Shown: piece after piece, positions 12,401-22,000 of the stretch
Layout of the letters: each line of letters starts with the position of its first letter
How positions within the stretch are numbered: position 1 is the stretch's first letter
Assembly: GCA_013399695.1 (NCBI GenBank)
Contig: VXAU01001757.1
Coordinates: forward strand, 438,619-502,618
Length of the DNA stretch: 64,000 nucleotides
From: Formicarius rufipectus
Taxonomy: Eukaryota > Chordata > Aves > Passeriformes > Formicariidae
Reading direction: 5' to 3'
The notes under the pieces: model-generated
The model's input: only the letters and a program-made list of their open reading frames with translations
The model's database searches: none
Told to the model about the DNA's origin: nothing
Program-made: the position numbers and the translations under genes

Positions 12401-13452
12401 CCAAAATGGCCTAAAAGATAATCCAATACAATAATTCTATCTCATAAGCTGTAGTCAGCATTGTGCATTGTCCTTTGTTTCTTTTCTTCATGGCAAAATT
12501 GCAGCAAAAAATTAACAGGAGGATTTTCCCCAGGCACTAGAGTAACAGAGTAGTTAGAAGCTCAGAAGGATGTGAGAAGCCCTATGCTTCTGGCTGAGCT
12601 TGCACGTACCTTTCTGAGCCTTTATACTGCATCTTTGATGACATGTGATACTCCTTTGATTGCCTCTTCACTGCTAAGTTTGGGCTTGTTGCTTCCAGAC
12701 ACTGAAAAACACCTGGTTGCAGCGCTATGCTGTCAACAGTGCTGACCCCGGGGTCTTTGTCCTGCTGGCCTGTGGCACCATCTCCAGTACCTGTGGACAA
12801 CTTGCCAGTTACCCCCTGGCCCTCGTGAGGACACGCATGCAGGCTCAAGGTGAGAACTCCTGGGAACAGTGGGAACTCCTGCTGTGGTTTCTGGGCAGGG
12901 TAAAGGTTCTGCAGTGTAAACATTGCAGCAGTTGCCTCAGCTGGCCCATGCGGCTGAGCCGTGGTATGTTTGTGATGCTGGAAGGGGACAGTGGACTTTG
13001 TGCTGCCCTTCGACAACTGGGGCCAAGCACCTCCAGGACAGAGATTCTGTTTTGCTCAGATCAGGAGTTTTGGGCTAAGGAGGTGTGTAGAGCTGTCTGA
13101 GAAAACAGCTGTGATGTGCAGCATGGCCATGGCATGCTGAGTAGTTAATGCTGTCCCTGCCAAGCACCTTTGCTCTGTCAACATCTGGAAGCACGTGACT
13201 CAGAACTGCTCTTAGAGTGTTTTCACCACGCAGGCTGCGTTGTCAATTGTGGCTTTCCCCGTTGCAGCTTCAGTGGAAGGTGCTCCTGAAGTGACCATGC
13301 GGGGACTGTTCAAGCACATCCTGAAGACAGAGGGAGCGTTTGGGCTGTACCGGGGTCTGGCGCCCAACTTCATGAAGGTGATCCCAGCTGTGAGCATCAG
13401 CTATGTGGTGTATGAGAACTTGAAGATGACTCTGGGCGTGGATTCACGGTGA
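242..13452 (+). CDS. SLC25A25: SLC25A25 (SCaMC-2) calcium-binding mitochondrial ATP-Mg/Pi carrier, whole coding span
   Basis: Spliced gene for the short calcium-binding mitochondrial carrier SCaMC-2, which exchanges ATP-Mg/ADP for phosphate across the inner mitochondrial membrane when cytosolic calcium binds its N-terminal EF-hands. Starting from the 6063 exon and skipping the cassette, the joined exons encode 469 residues, the length I recall for the human protein. EF-hand loops lie at residues 60-71 (DKDLDGQLDFEE), 91-102 and 127-138. Three carrier repeats follow, with signatures APLDRLK (Pro206), YPMEVLK (Pro300) and the degenerate YPLALVR (Pro397). The protein ends TLGVDSR. The 242 exon gives 491 residues; the cassette adds 12. 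All junctions are GT..AG and in phase. Near-identity to the remembered human sequence makes this very secure. A third human-type first exon carrying an extra EF-hand is not seen and may lie upstream of the window. Confidence 0.96.
467..6062 (+). other. SLC25A25 first intron and upstream region of the second first exon
   Basis: A 5.6 kb stretch with no coding exon I can recognise. It separates the two alternative first exons and should contain the promoter of the 6063 exon. A CCAAT box lies at 5900-5904 (GCAGCCAATCCC), about 160 bases before that ATG, and a weak TTTTAAG sits near 5871. An A-rich run lies at 4438-4452. The short open frames here show no family resemblance. Confidence 0.6.
5900..5904 (+). 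promoter_or_regulatory. CCAAT box upstream of SLC25A25 first exon b
   Basis: CCAAT on the plus strand in a locally G+C-rich stretch, about 160 bases upstream of the ATG at 6063. A TTTTAAG motif at about 5871 lies further upstream, so it is not in normal TATA position relative to this box. The transcription start is not known. The assignment rests only on motif and position. Confidence 0.35.
6063..6221 (+). CDS. SLC25A25: SLC25A25 alternative first coding exon b (53 codons)
   Basis: Encodes MLCLCLYVPVLGE through FSTYRQWKQ, almost identical to the start of the 469-residue human protein. The donor is CAG|GTATGG in phase 0, the same phase as exon a, so either first exon joins directly to the EF-hand exon at 8722. 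The sequence just before the ATG (CAGGAAGATGC) is a fair start context. Confidence 0.95.
6222..8721 (+). other. SLC25A25 intron between first exon b and the EF-hand exon
   Basis: A 2.5 kb intron bounded by GTATGG and a TTTTTATTGTTTTCTGAGCAG acceptor. I see no coding exon or clear repeat in it. The small open frames on both strands do not resemble known proteins. Confidence 0.7.
8722..8848 (+). CDS. SLC25A25: SLC25A25 exon: first visible EF-hand loop and start of the next
   Basis: Starts KIVKAGDKDLDGQLDFEE, a canonical 12-residue EF-hand loop with Asp at positions 1, 3 and 5, Gly at 6 and Glu at 12. It ends inside the next loop (DKKNDG). 127 bases, entering in phase 0 and leaving in phase 1 at G|GTAAGT. 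It is the shared acceptor exon for both alternative first exons. Confidence 0.96.
8928..9015 (+). CDS. SLC25A25: SLC25A25 exon: completes EF-hand loop DKKNDGRIDAQE
   Basis: 88 bases after a TTTGCAG acceptor. It finishes the second visible EF-hand loop (RIDAQE) and the helix IVQSLRDLGVKISEQQAEK. It ends AAG AG|GTGAGG in phase 2; the split codon becomes Ser (AGC) or Arg (AGA) depending on whether the cassette exon is used. Confidence 0.95.
9439..9474 (+). CDS. SLC25A25: SLC25A25 36-base cassette exon (12-residue insert)
   Basis: A TGTGTCAG acceptor and CCTA|GTAAGT donor bracket 36 bases that read IRTGHFWGPVTY after the split Arg codon. The insert sits immediately before the MDKNGTM EF-hand loop, keeps the frame, and matches a peptide present in a long human SLC25A25 isoform. 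Skipping it joins AG to CATGGAT and gives SMDKNG instead of YMDKNG. Confidence 0.85.
9761..9872 (+). CDS. SLC25A25: SLC25A25 exon: last EF-hand loop
   Basis: Encodes MDKNGTMTIDWNEWRDYHLL and on to ILYWKHST. The loop DKNGTMTIDWNE keeps Asp1, Asn3 and Glu12. Acceptor ATCTTTCTAG, donor ACG|GTAAGA, leaving in phase 0 at the end of the regulatory domain. Confidence 0.96.
10562..10720 (+). CDS. SLC25A25: SLC25A25 exon: linker and start of carrier repeat 1
   Basis: 53 codons from IFDVGENLTVPDEF through the amphipathic linker into the first transmembrane helix (HLVAGGGAGAVSRT) and the carrier signature APLDRLKVLMQ. Both flanking introns are phase 0. Confidence 0.97.
11441..11593 (+). CDS. SLC25A25: SLC25A25 exon: end of carrier repeat 1
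   Basis: 51 codons, VHASRSNNMCIVGGFTQM through LWRGNGINVLKIAPES to MAYEQ. It carries the matrix loop and second helix of repeat 1. Acceptor CTCTCTCCCAG, donor CAG|GTGAGT, phase 0 on both sides. Confidence 0.97.
11711..11818 (+). CDS. SLC25A25: SLC25A25 exon: start of carrier repeat 2
   Basis: 36 codons, IKRFIGTDQEMLRIHERL then the third helix (AGSLAGAIAQSSIYPME). The second carrier signature YPMEVLK is split across this junction and the 12,039 exon. The preceding intron is only 117 bases. Confidence 0.97.
12039..12206 (+). CDS. SLC25A25: SLC25A25 exon: carrier repeat 2, second half
   Basis: 56 codons from VLKTRMALRKTGQYSGML through FYKGYIPNMLGIIPYAGIDL to AVYE. It completes the second carrier signature and the fourth helix. 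Phase 0 on both sides. Confidence 0.97.
12699..12849 (+). CDS. SLC25A25: SLC25A25 exon: start of carrier repeat 3
   Basis: 151 bases encoding the loop TLKNTWLQRYAVNSADPG, the fifth helix and the third signature YPLALVRTRMQAQ. The acidic signature position is Ala here, as I recall it is in SCaMC carriers generally. Leaves in phase 1 at G|GTGAGA. Confidence 0.96.
13268..13452 (+). CDS. SLC25A25: SLC25A25 terminal coding exon
   Basis: Starts ASVEGAPEVTMRGLFKHIL, then LYRGLAPNFMKVIPAVSISY, and ends TLGVDSR with a TGA stop at 13,450-13,452. It supplies the end of repeat 3 and the sixth helix. Acceptor CCCGTTGCAG. Confidence 0.97.
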
Positions 13453-15805
13453 CCAGGAGATGCTGAGGACTTGGAACTCTGAAACCTTGGGATGCAATCC
13501 CAAGACGTATAAGCCATCTCTCATTCTGTGAATGTGTCGACACTAAGCTGACTAAGCAAAGCTGTGAAATCCCAGATTGTTTGTGAGTCAGTAAGGGGGA
13601 GGGGAGGATCTGGTGTCCTTTGCCATCTTGCTACTCAGAGCTCTGCATAAACCATAACGCGGTCCTTTTTGTTGAGCCTTTTGGGAGACCAGGAGGTGAA
13701 CTCCTGGGAAAATCCCAGGGCAGGAGTTGCTGGGGTCAGTTCCCAGCAGTATGACAGAGTAGCCAAAATCTGGGTTACAGGTCTGCCCTCAGCCTGTTGC
13801 CTGCACAGAGCTGTTTGCCTACAGATGAGCACCTTCTGACTTGCTGAAAGAGCTTCTTTTTCCATTCAGAGAGCTGCTTTTTCCATTCAGTTGTTAAACT
13901 TCCTACCCACTGTTTAAATTTGTACAAACCTTGTGTAGGAGCTGTTGCTACACCAGGCTTGTTATAATGTTTACAAATATTCCTTTGGGTAGGAGACATT
14001 CATGTTCTGCTTCCAAGACTTGACATAAATGTAATTTTCATCTATGCTGGTTTGGAGGGCTGGTGGGCAGTGGTTTATCCAGTCAGGCTGAAGGTTGCTT
14101 AAACCAGCCTGATGAAGAATTAGAATTATTTATTTTTTATAGGTTTAAGTGTATCTCATAAACCCACTAACAAGATGCACTTACTAACAGAAGCAGCAGA
14201 CTAGAGCCTGCATGCCTGTATCCTTTGCATGCCAGGATTGGCTTGTCTTATACTCAGCAGGGGCTTGGAAAGGGGAAGGCAGGAGAGCCCTGGCTGACCA
14301 GCACCATGATGCATGGCTTTAGTGAACAAACACAGTATCTTCCAGCTCCTGTGCTTCCAGCACGACGTGAGAGCCACTGTGCAGCATTGCATGGACTTCT
14401 CAATCCCATTCTGCCTGGTGCCAAGGAGAGCTGGTGGGCCTTTTCCAAACCCCGTGCCTACGCTGCTATTTATCTCTTTAGACCTCTTGGTGGATGGATG
14501 TTCAGGTTTCCATTGGTGTGAAGGAGGCCCCAAGTCAGGAATGTCTGCAGTGGGAAGGGGTGTCAGGGAGAGGGGCTGCTGGTCACTGGGAGAGGTGAGC
14601 TTTCAGTCCTGAAGACACGCTTGCTTGTCTTTCAAAGGGTGCTTTTCATAAGGCTAAGGGAAAGGGATGGCTTTAAAATTTCTCTGATTGCATTATGGGC
14701 TGCTTTAGTTAATAGGATCGGGCTCCTGAGGCCTGGGAGATCCTCATCCAACTTTTCATTTCTGGCAAAATGGACCAGTGTTGCATTCCACTGTTTTACT
14801 GCTTAAAGCATATTTATTTTGTATTTATTTGAACAGAGTTATGTCAGACTATTTTTATAGACTTGTTTAAATATTGTTACTGTGCTTATATTTCTCTTGT
14901 TTTAAAAAGTTCTCTGTTAGTTCTCTTACATCACACAGCTGAGTTGTGGGGAGGAATGCTGAAGTAATTTGTTACCTTCCCTTTGGGGCTTGAGCTGCCT
15001 TTCCCACATCTGGTGTTGTTACTGGAGGACCTCAGCCCAGAGAAATTCTGTAGCAAGAAGCCATAGGAGAGAAGGGAGCAGGTGAGGAAGCAGAACCTTG
15101 GGGAGAGGGTGCACTGTGAGGCTTGCCTTAGTTTGGAGTTGCCTCTGTGCATGTCTGAAGAGCTTTGGGTGGATGGCTGAATTTGGGAAGTAGAAGGTCG
15201 GTGTATGTTGGATGTCACAACAGCTAATTAAGAACAATTTGGGGAATTTTTAGGTGAGGGGGGAGGAGAGAAATCTCAGGGACTTAAGACAGTAGAGATT
15301 TCCAGAGAGGTGATAGGAATATTGCACTTGGACATGAGCTGCTGCAGTTGTGCTTTGAGGCTGAATCAGAAGACCCTGCTGCTGAGCCAGTGCTCATCAC
15401 ACGCAGGAGGACACTGGAGATGTGTGTGAGAAATTGGAGAAGGATTTGCCAGCACTCAACAGCTGCTTTTTTTCTGACAGAGTTTGGTGGTTCATGGAGA
15501 GTCTCCCAGGTGAGGCTCTGCCTTAACTCTTGGTGTTGTCAGTAGCAGCCACGTGGAAATCTAACCAATCTGGACTAGTGATGATTTTTTTCAACCCCCT
15601 CCACCCCTTCATGAGACCTGTCACAAATTCTGCAGTGGCTCCTTCCTACCAGTGTGGCCTAATGAGAATATGAATATCAGAATGCAAAAATCAATGCAAA
15701 TGACAACCATCTTTGTAGCTGTAACCACAAATTGTTATAATGCAAATCTAACTTGGATTCTTCATGTAGGGAACAGTCTGCTAATAAAGGTCTGTTAAAG
15801 AGATA
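13453..15805 (+). other. SLC25A25: SLC25A25 3' untranslated region (inferred)
   Basis: About 2.3 kb from the stop to just past the first plus-strand AATAAA, at 15,783-15,788. It contains AT-rich patches such as TATTTATTTTGTATTTATTTG near 14,810-14,830, which could be AU-rich stability elements. The end is inferred from the signal only. A second AATAAA at 16,151-16,156 could extend it by about 370 bases. Confidence 0.6.
15783..15788 (+). terminator. Poly(A) signal AATAAA, likely SLC25A25
   Basis: Canonical hexamer in CTAATAAAGG, followed within about 30 bases by a GT-containing stretch (CACGTGTCTGCATCTC). It is the first AATAAA on the plus strand after the SLC25A25 stop codon that I find. Confidence 0.55.
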
Positions 15806-17790
15806 TCACGTGTCTGCATCTCTTTCCTGATATGGTTTATTCATGTTGTTTGTGGCCAGACTCTTCCTGGGATAATTCTCACCAAAGACACTGACACTGG
15901 GAAGGATTCTCCCTACGAAAACCTGGGAGGACAGAATTCTTAAAAGCAAAGCCAGCAAGATCAAGGCTAATGCTGGTGGTGATGAGTCAGGGAAGTTCAG
16001 GCACTGTTTACCTGTTTCTAAGTGTTGCTGGACTTTGCTCATCTCTGCAGTATCCATAACACTGTTTAGAGAAGTAAATTTCCCAGTAAAAAACGAAAGC
16101 TTTGCAATCCAATTATCCTCTTGAAAGAACCTGGCTCATAGGGTTCTCAAAATAAAGGCTTTGTCCAATGTTTTTCTTAAATAACAACCCAACCAGGAGC
16201 TACCCTTGAAGGTCATTCAGCAGCCATAGCTGGTAGTGCAGGTGGCCTCTGCTTTGGTTAACAAAACTTGCTGCAGGGGCCAGACTGGCTTTGCTGGTTC
16301 CTTATGTGTCTGACTGTAATTCAAGGCTTTTATTCAGCTATAAAAGTACTCATAAAGTCTGGGTCCTTGTAATCTGAGCTCTCCAGCAGTGTCAGCCTCA
16401 GTCGGCTGGGACGGTTATCGATGTGCTGTCGGAGCATGACACTCGGGGCTGCTGCCAACGTCCCCTCAGCACCCCTGCCCCTCCCCTGCCCCTGTCTGCC
16501 CTGGGGGGTTGTGTTTCATGTCACAGGATGATAAAGAGGTGCCTGAAGCAAGGACTAGATGGGTACCTGTGCCCTGAGACCAGGAGGAAATCAGCTGGAT
16601 TTATTTCTTAGCCTGGAGCAAAGAAGGCTCAGGGGGGACATCGCTCTCTACAACTCCCTGCCACAAGGGTGGATCCAGATGGGTGGTGGGCTCTTCTCCC
16701 AGGCAACAGGTGATGGGACAAGAAGAAATGGCCTCAAGCTGTGCCAGGGAAGGTTCAGGTTGGCCATCAGGAGGAATTCCTTCACTGAAAGGGTGGTCAG
16801 GCATTGGAAGGGGCTGTCCAGGGAGGTGGAGTCACCATCCCTGCAGGTGTTCAAGGAACGACTGGATGTGGCTCTCAGTGCTGTGGTCTGAGTGACAGGT
16901 GGTGATTAGTCATAACTTGGACTCTGATGATCTTTTCCAACCTGAATGGTTCTGTGACCTTGTAAAATTCAGTTTTGCTACAGCAATCAGTGCAAAGCTT
17001 GACATTGAGATGCTGCCCAGTAAGGGCTGGACAGGGACAGGGCACCCTGGAGCTGCAGTGGGAGGAGCAGGGCTCGCTGCTGCCTTCCCTCCAGCTTTTT
17101 TCTCATTTTCTTCCTTTTTAAGGAAGAGAGATATTTTCAGCACTTAATTACTAGATTAGAGCTGAGAGACTGGATTACTGTCCAGACACGCAGCAACAGC
17201 AGTCTCTTGTTAGACTCCCTCACTTCCACAAATGCAGTGACAGGGCTGTCCTCCCTTTGGGGCTGGGGGTGAGCTGAGGGATGTGAGAGGTGCCTGACTG
17301 CTGCAGGGGTGTACCAAAGGCATGGAGAGCAGTGTCAGTCTTGGCTGTTTAACCTCCTCGTCTCTAGAGTGCTGAGATTACTGGGAAATGAGAAAACATG
17401 GCCTTTTCTCTGGGAAATTAAAAATCCAGCCTGGGTTGTGTCAGCATCTCCTCCCTCTTCCAGCTAAGCACCCTTTTCCTCAGGCTGTACGGTTAAACGT
17501 AAGTTTCCAGCCTTCTGTATGTCCCAGTTACTCCTCAAATGCTTGGCAAACTCATTTAATGTAGTTAATGATTGCCCTCTCCTGGTTGGCCTCTCTTACT
17601 GCTCCATTTCAGTGCTGCTTTTTTGGCAGAGCTCTCTTCCAGGCTTGATGTGAAGCTCCAGGATGTCTCTTCCCAACTCCCAGGTGAATGACACACAAGG
17701 AGAACTGGATGCTGAATTTCTTTTTGCAAGCTCCACTTCTGACCTCTTCAGAAACCTCTGCTGTCCAACAGCTCAGCAACAACACACATG
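15806..17790. other. Intergenic space between the convergent 3' ends of SLC25A25 and the divergent lipocalin
   Basis: About 2 kb. It holds a second AATAAA at 16,151 and the CR1 fragment at 16,609-16,962. No gene is recognisable. The transcripts on either side converge into this interval. Confidence 0.6.
16609..16962 (+). mobile_element. CR1 LINE 3'-end fragment, plus orientation
   Basis: Typical avian CR1 3' sequence. It opens AGCCTGGAGCAAAGAAGG, continues with AGGAATTCCTTCACTGAAAG and CACCATCCCTGCAGGTGTTC, and closes with the family tail GATCTTTTCCAACCTGAATG then GGTTCTGTGACCTT. It is truncated at the 5' end, as most CR1 copies are. The short open frames across it are remnants, not a working reverse transcriptase. 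Confidence 0.9.
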
Positions 17791-17806
17791 GAGTTTGAAG
17801 AAGACC

Positions 17807-17812
17807 TTTATT
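17807..17812 (-). terminator. Poly(A) signal AATAAA on the minus strand, likely for the divergent lipocalin
   Basis: Minus-strand reading is GGGCAATAAAGGTCTTC, followed by a GT-rich stretch (CATGTGTGTTGTTGCTGAG), a good arrangement for cleavage near 17,790. It is the first such signal I find downstream of the lipocalin stop at 19,032, which implies a 1.2 kb 3' UTR. Confidence 0.45.
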
Positions 17813-19031
17813 GCCCTACGTGGGGTCAGTTCCCTGCACTCCCTGGCCAGGGGGTACCTGGGGCAGGTGATGCTGTCACTGCAACCACGGGCTCTGTTGG
17901 GGTGGAGTTTCCTCCTTCTGTTTCCTTAGTTTGGCAAAGCTCCTGTCAAAACAACAACAACAGGATAAGTGAATCTGCCGGGGCAGCAGCAAGAGAGAAT
18001 TTACTGAAGCAAGAAGTACTTTCCTTTTTCTTTTTAGCTGATTGTAAGACTAAGAGTGCCCCAGGCACAGACACTGCTTTGGCAGGTGCTGCTGGTGCCG
18101 TTTTCCAGGTGTGTGCTGGAAAGAGGAAACCAAGTTCCTGGGGCAAAGCTGTGCTAAACTGGGGGCTCAGGAAGTGTGTGCTGAAGGAAAGGGGACTCAA
18201 ACTTTTGGGGAAATAAGTAAAAAGCTCCTGCTGCCCAGGCACTCAGTTTGGGTAAGGTTCTGCTAATGCTTGGGACTGATGGAGGAGTCTGCCTTGGAGA
18301 TCTGTTCTCATCCATCCCCTTCAGCCTGATGACAAAGGCCCCCAAATCTTTTTGGTGTTTGTTTAAGCGTTTTCTTTTCACTCCTTGGGGGCAGTGGCAT
18401 GCTTTGGCAGGGCACAAACCCCTTCTCTGCCAACACCAACTGCACCACAGCTTGTAAAGAGAAACAGCTGTGTCTTATTCCCCTTACTTTGCCCTTCAAT
18501 CACCTTGCCCTATTGAAATGTGACCCAGATGCCTCTGCAGCCCCCAGTCCACAGCTGTGTGCAGTTAATGTGAACGAGCTGGGCTTTGTGTCCCAGGTGC
18601 TGCTCGTTGCCTAAACGAGAGAGGAGACCTTCCCCAGCCGCACCCTCACCACAAGGGTTTCACCTTCTGCCTTGTGTCCCAGCTCCCAGTTGTCCTGAAC
18701 TTGTGGGGGACAGTTTTAAAAGAAGTATTTTGAGTCTGGATGGGCACTGGGGACAATGTTGGATCCAGCTGGGCTGCTTAGTCTGGCGTTTTGGGCATCT
18801 CTGAAGGCTGAGAGCCTCCTGATGAGGATGAACAGATTGGGCAGGATGGGACAGCAAAAGGTAGGATATCTTTCATTTTCACTTTGCAAAAGGGAGCACC
18901 ATCAAACTGACTTGAGGACTGGGTCATTTGCAGGATAAAATGGCCTAAATCAGGTGGCAGAGGAGAGCACTTGATCTGGTTAAAGCTCTGGTGAAAAACC
19001 AAAAGGAAAATATCTCCTGAGCACTGGCTTC
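17813..19031 (-). other. Probable 3' UTR of the divergent lipocalin gene
   Basis: Interval between the tentative stop codon (19,032-19,034) and the poly(A) signal at 17,807. I see no coding exon on either strand. A short AAC repeat lies at 17,949-17,961. If the last exon is placed elsewhere, this stretch becomes intron or intergenic sequence. Confidence 0.4.
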
Positions 19032-19069
19032 TCATGCCCCTTGCTGCAGCTCCTGGGAGCAGCTGGTCT
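19032..19069 (-). CDS. Divergent lipocalin exon 6 (tentative last exon)
   Basis: With the 19,386 donor, the acceptor TTTTTCCCCCCCTAGCAG gives QTSCSQELQQGA and a TGA. This places a cysteine where the neighbour has KDSCLV and where mammalian orosomucoid has KDKC, completing the second disulfide. The tract is a strong acceptor, but the exon is short and the choice is inferential. Confidence 0.5.
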
Positions 19070-22000
19070 CTGCTAGGGGGGGAAAAATCAGGAGTTTCAG
19101 GGCAAAATTTAGAATTTCAGAGCAAAGATGCCATGCTGCAGCTATTTCTCTCCCAGCAGTGGGAGGATGTTACCAGGTTTCCCTGGAGACTCGTGTGCAG
19201 GTGTTTGCTTTCTGGAGTCACCTACCTGTGGGGGGATGTTACTTTAAACCACTTAAGCAAGCCCCAGGTTCTTTAGTCCCCTAAATAATTTCCACCACCT
19301 CCAACATGCCTCTCCAAGACTCCAATTTGGCAGCTGGAGGTACAGCCCGGGGTCTGGTGCCCCTTGCCCACCCACCAGCACCCACGTACGGTTTTCCAGG
19401 GTGCATAAATGATCTGCTCCTCCCTCAGCCCCAGGCACTCGGCGTGGTGCAGGAATTGCTCCCGCTCAGCTGTGCTCACGCTCAGGTTCCGGGCTGTAAG
19501 GGGAGAAGCATTTTCCAGGAGTCAAATATGGACTGGTGATCTCAGCACAGCCCTTTCTGCCATGTCCCTGCCCTTGTTGCTTCCCTTCCCCACCGGTGCT
19601 TGCTGTGGGCATGGTCCCTGCGGGGGTCTCTTACCCCCATGGGTGAACACACCTGAACAAAAGCACCCTCGGGTATCGCTTTCTTTAATCCTCTCCTGAG
19701 AACTCCTGCCCTGTCTGCTTTAAGGGGTTGCAGGATCTGATATACCTGAGGTGTTGGGAGGGACTGAGGCTGAGCAAGGAGGAAGTTTTCTATATGTATC
19801 TTGAAATTTTCTCAAGCGACTTCTTTGCAGCCTGAATGGGTGATGGGTGGTGTGTCTAAAATTGCTTTATGGGGTTGTGGGTGGATCTGAGCAGCTCTGC
19901 CTGTGCTGGCACTGCAAAGCCACGTGCTCTGCCCTAGGGGGTAAGCACTGAGATTTCATGGTTGGCTCGAAAATATTGAGATTTTACAGTGATATTGACA
20001 CTGAACTGTAAACTGTATTTGCTTCCTGTTCTTTGAATATCTACAGTGTGTGTTTACTCTTTAATGTGCTCTTTCTGCTCTGCCAAGAGATGTGGGGTTT
20101 GTAAATGCTCCTGTGACCCCTGGAGTATCAGTCTCAGAAAAATCACTGACTGATGGTGAAGCCAGGCTGTTGTGCTGTTTTCATTGATAATTTTGTGTGT
20201 CTTGGTGTCCTGTGACAACTTCAGGTTACTTTAGGAGGGGGTTTGCATACCATAGAGATACAGTCCCAAATAGGTCCTTTCCCTTTGCAGTTGGTACTGG
20301 ATGAGTAAAAGGTCTTCAGAGCTGAGGTGGATCAGTGTCCCCACAGTTTGCTGTGTCTTGGCTTGGAGAGAACAGCCACAATATTCAGATTTTTAGTGCT
20401 GCAGCAGCAGTAGACCCCAGCCCAAGTGTGGGCAATGCCAGTAACCCCTGGAATTCAGCCCTCAGCAGAGTGTGAGGACCAATGTCCTGATACGGTGTGA
20501 CCTGTTTGGTTCCTGGTTTATTTGAATTGTACTTTTTTAATATGGGACTGGGGTGTGGAGGAGCCAAAGTCACCCCACTCCTGTCCTGCTGTTGGGATGT
20601 GCTGGATGGCAGTACATGCTGGGGCTCAGGGTATGGGGGTCAGACCCTTGGGGGTCTGCAAAAACATGGACAAACTGTCCCCTGCTCACAGCAGTGCTCT
20701 TGTGGCTGGGTCAGTGCCAACTATATCCCAGGGGCTTGCAATTCCCACCTTGTGTCCTTAGCAAGGAGGAAGCAATTCAGACTGAGAGGCTTCATTAATT
20801 CACCAAAACCTGCCATGAATGTTCCTTCCTTTCCCCGAGGGACTGTGAAATAACTTTGCAAACAGGTTGGTGTTCTCCAGCAGGGATGGGAGCAGGTTTG
20901 CTCCTGGAACAGCATTGCTCCGTGGGGTTTAGTGTGGCTGCATGGGGAGGGCTGTGATCCTCTGAGTGTTCCAGGAGTGGGGAGTTGTTTGTAGCCCACC
21001 AAGGCTTCCAACAGGCAAAGTGACCCAGGAATAAATACATTAGATGATATAGAACATGGTCATGGGTCCTTTGTGTGTCAAAAAACATGGGTTGGGTGAT
21101 AATGGTGGTGCTCACCGTGTTTCACCAGTGTGCTGTTACCAGTGGTGAGTTCCAAGTAGGTGAGGTTCTTGGTGAGACACTGGTCCCCCCTGGAGAGAGA
21201 GAGAGAGAGGGGCAGGGGGTGATGCCGTGGGCTTGGAAAGGACCAGGAAAGACCCAGCCCTGGCCCTGATCTCACACTGGGCACCTGCCACCTCCTTCAC
21301 AGGGCTAATTGCTCTCACTGTTAATTTTAAGGCATTTCTCCTGTGCATTTTTTTGCCTTGCCTTGCCCCAAGTCCTTGGTGGTGAGATGTTTTCCACCCT
21401 GAAATAGCTGAAACTACAAATTGCTGCCTGTGTTGGCACAGAAAAAAGTCATCCCCTGAAAGTCTGACCCTGCAGGGGAAACACCTTTTGCTGCCTGGCA
21501 GAATCAGTGGCTGTGGCACAGGAACCTCTGGAAAGGTCTTCTCCTTGCCTGTACCCTCCATGCCCAAAGGGCTTGGTGCCTTTGAGACATCTGTGCCCTG
21601 CAAAATTTGCCTAAACCCACGAACTGTTGAAATAAATAATTAACTAAAGGGAGCGAGGAAGGGAGGAGCTGGGAGAGGATACACAAAGCAGCCAGGAGAG
21701 AGTCTTTTTTTTTTGAGAAATGAGCCTGGAACCGTGCTTGGATCTTGTGCTGAAGGGCTGTGGGGCTGCAGCAGGAGGGAGGGGATGGGTTGGGGGGGCT
21801 GCATCTTACACGGCCACGTGCTGGGTGATGAGCAGCTCCTGCCCCTCAGCACCAGGATCCACGAGCAGGTGGCCGTGGTCGATGAGCAGCATCTCCAGGA
21901 GGTGCTGGGGCAACTGGGCAGCCCCGGCCACGTAGAGCCACGTCCCCAGCAGCTGTGGGGAGAGAGGGGCAGACCCGTGAGAGCTGCGGGGAGGAGATTC

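Larger units (their letters stand above)
8849..13267 (+). other. SLC25A25 introns between the EF-hand and terminal exons
   Basis: Introns longer than 300 bases here are 9016-9438, 9475-9760 (just under), 9873-10,561, 10,721-11,440, 12,207-12,698 and 12,850-13,267. Nothing other than the listed exons is recognisable in them. Confidence 0.7.

Noticed and set aside
16559..16895. Open frames of 60-110 codons around 16.6-16.9 kb
   Set aside because: They fall within the CR1 3' fragment, which is non-coding in the element itself.
19305..19350. Alternative last exon for the divergent lipocalin (frame ending TPGCTSSCQIG..NYLGD)
   Set aside because: It would need an intron of about 36 bases, shorter than vertebrate introns can normally be.
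20780..20860. Candidate lipocalin exon 4 reading VPRGKEGTFMAGFGEL
   Set aside because: The acceptor is fair, but no donor gives the required phase 1 exit at a suitable length. The 20,251-20,361 exon fits both phase and family sequence.
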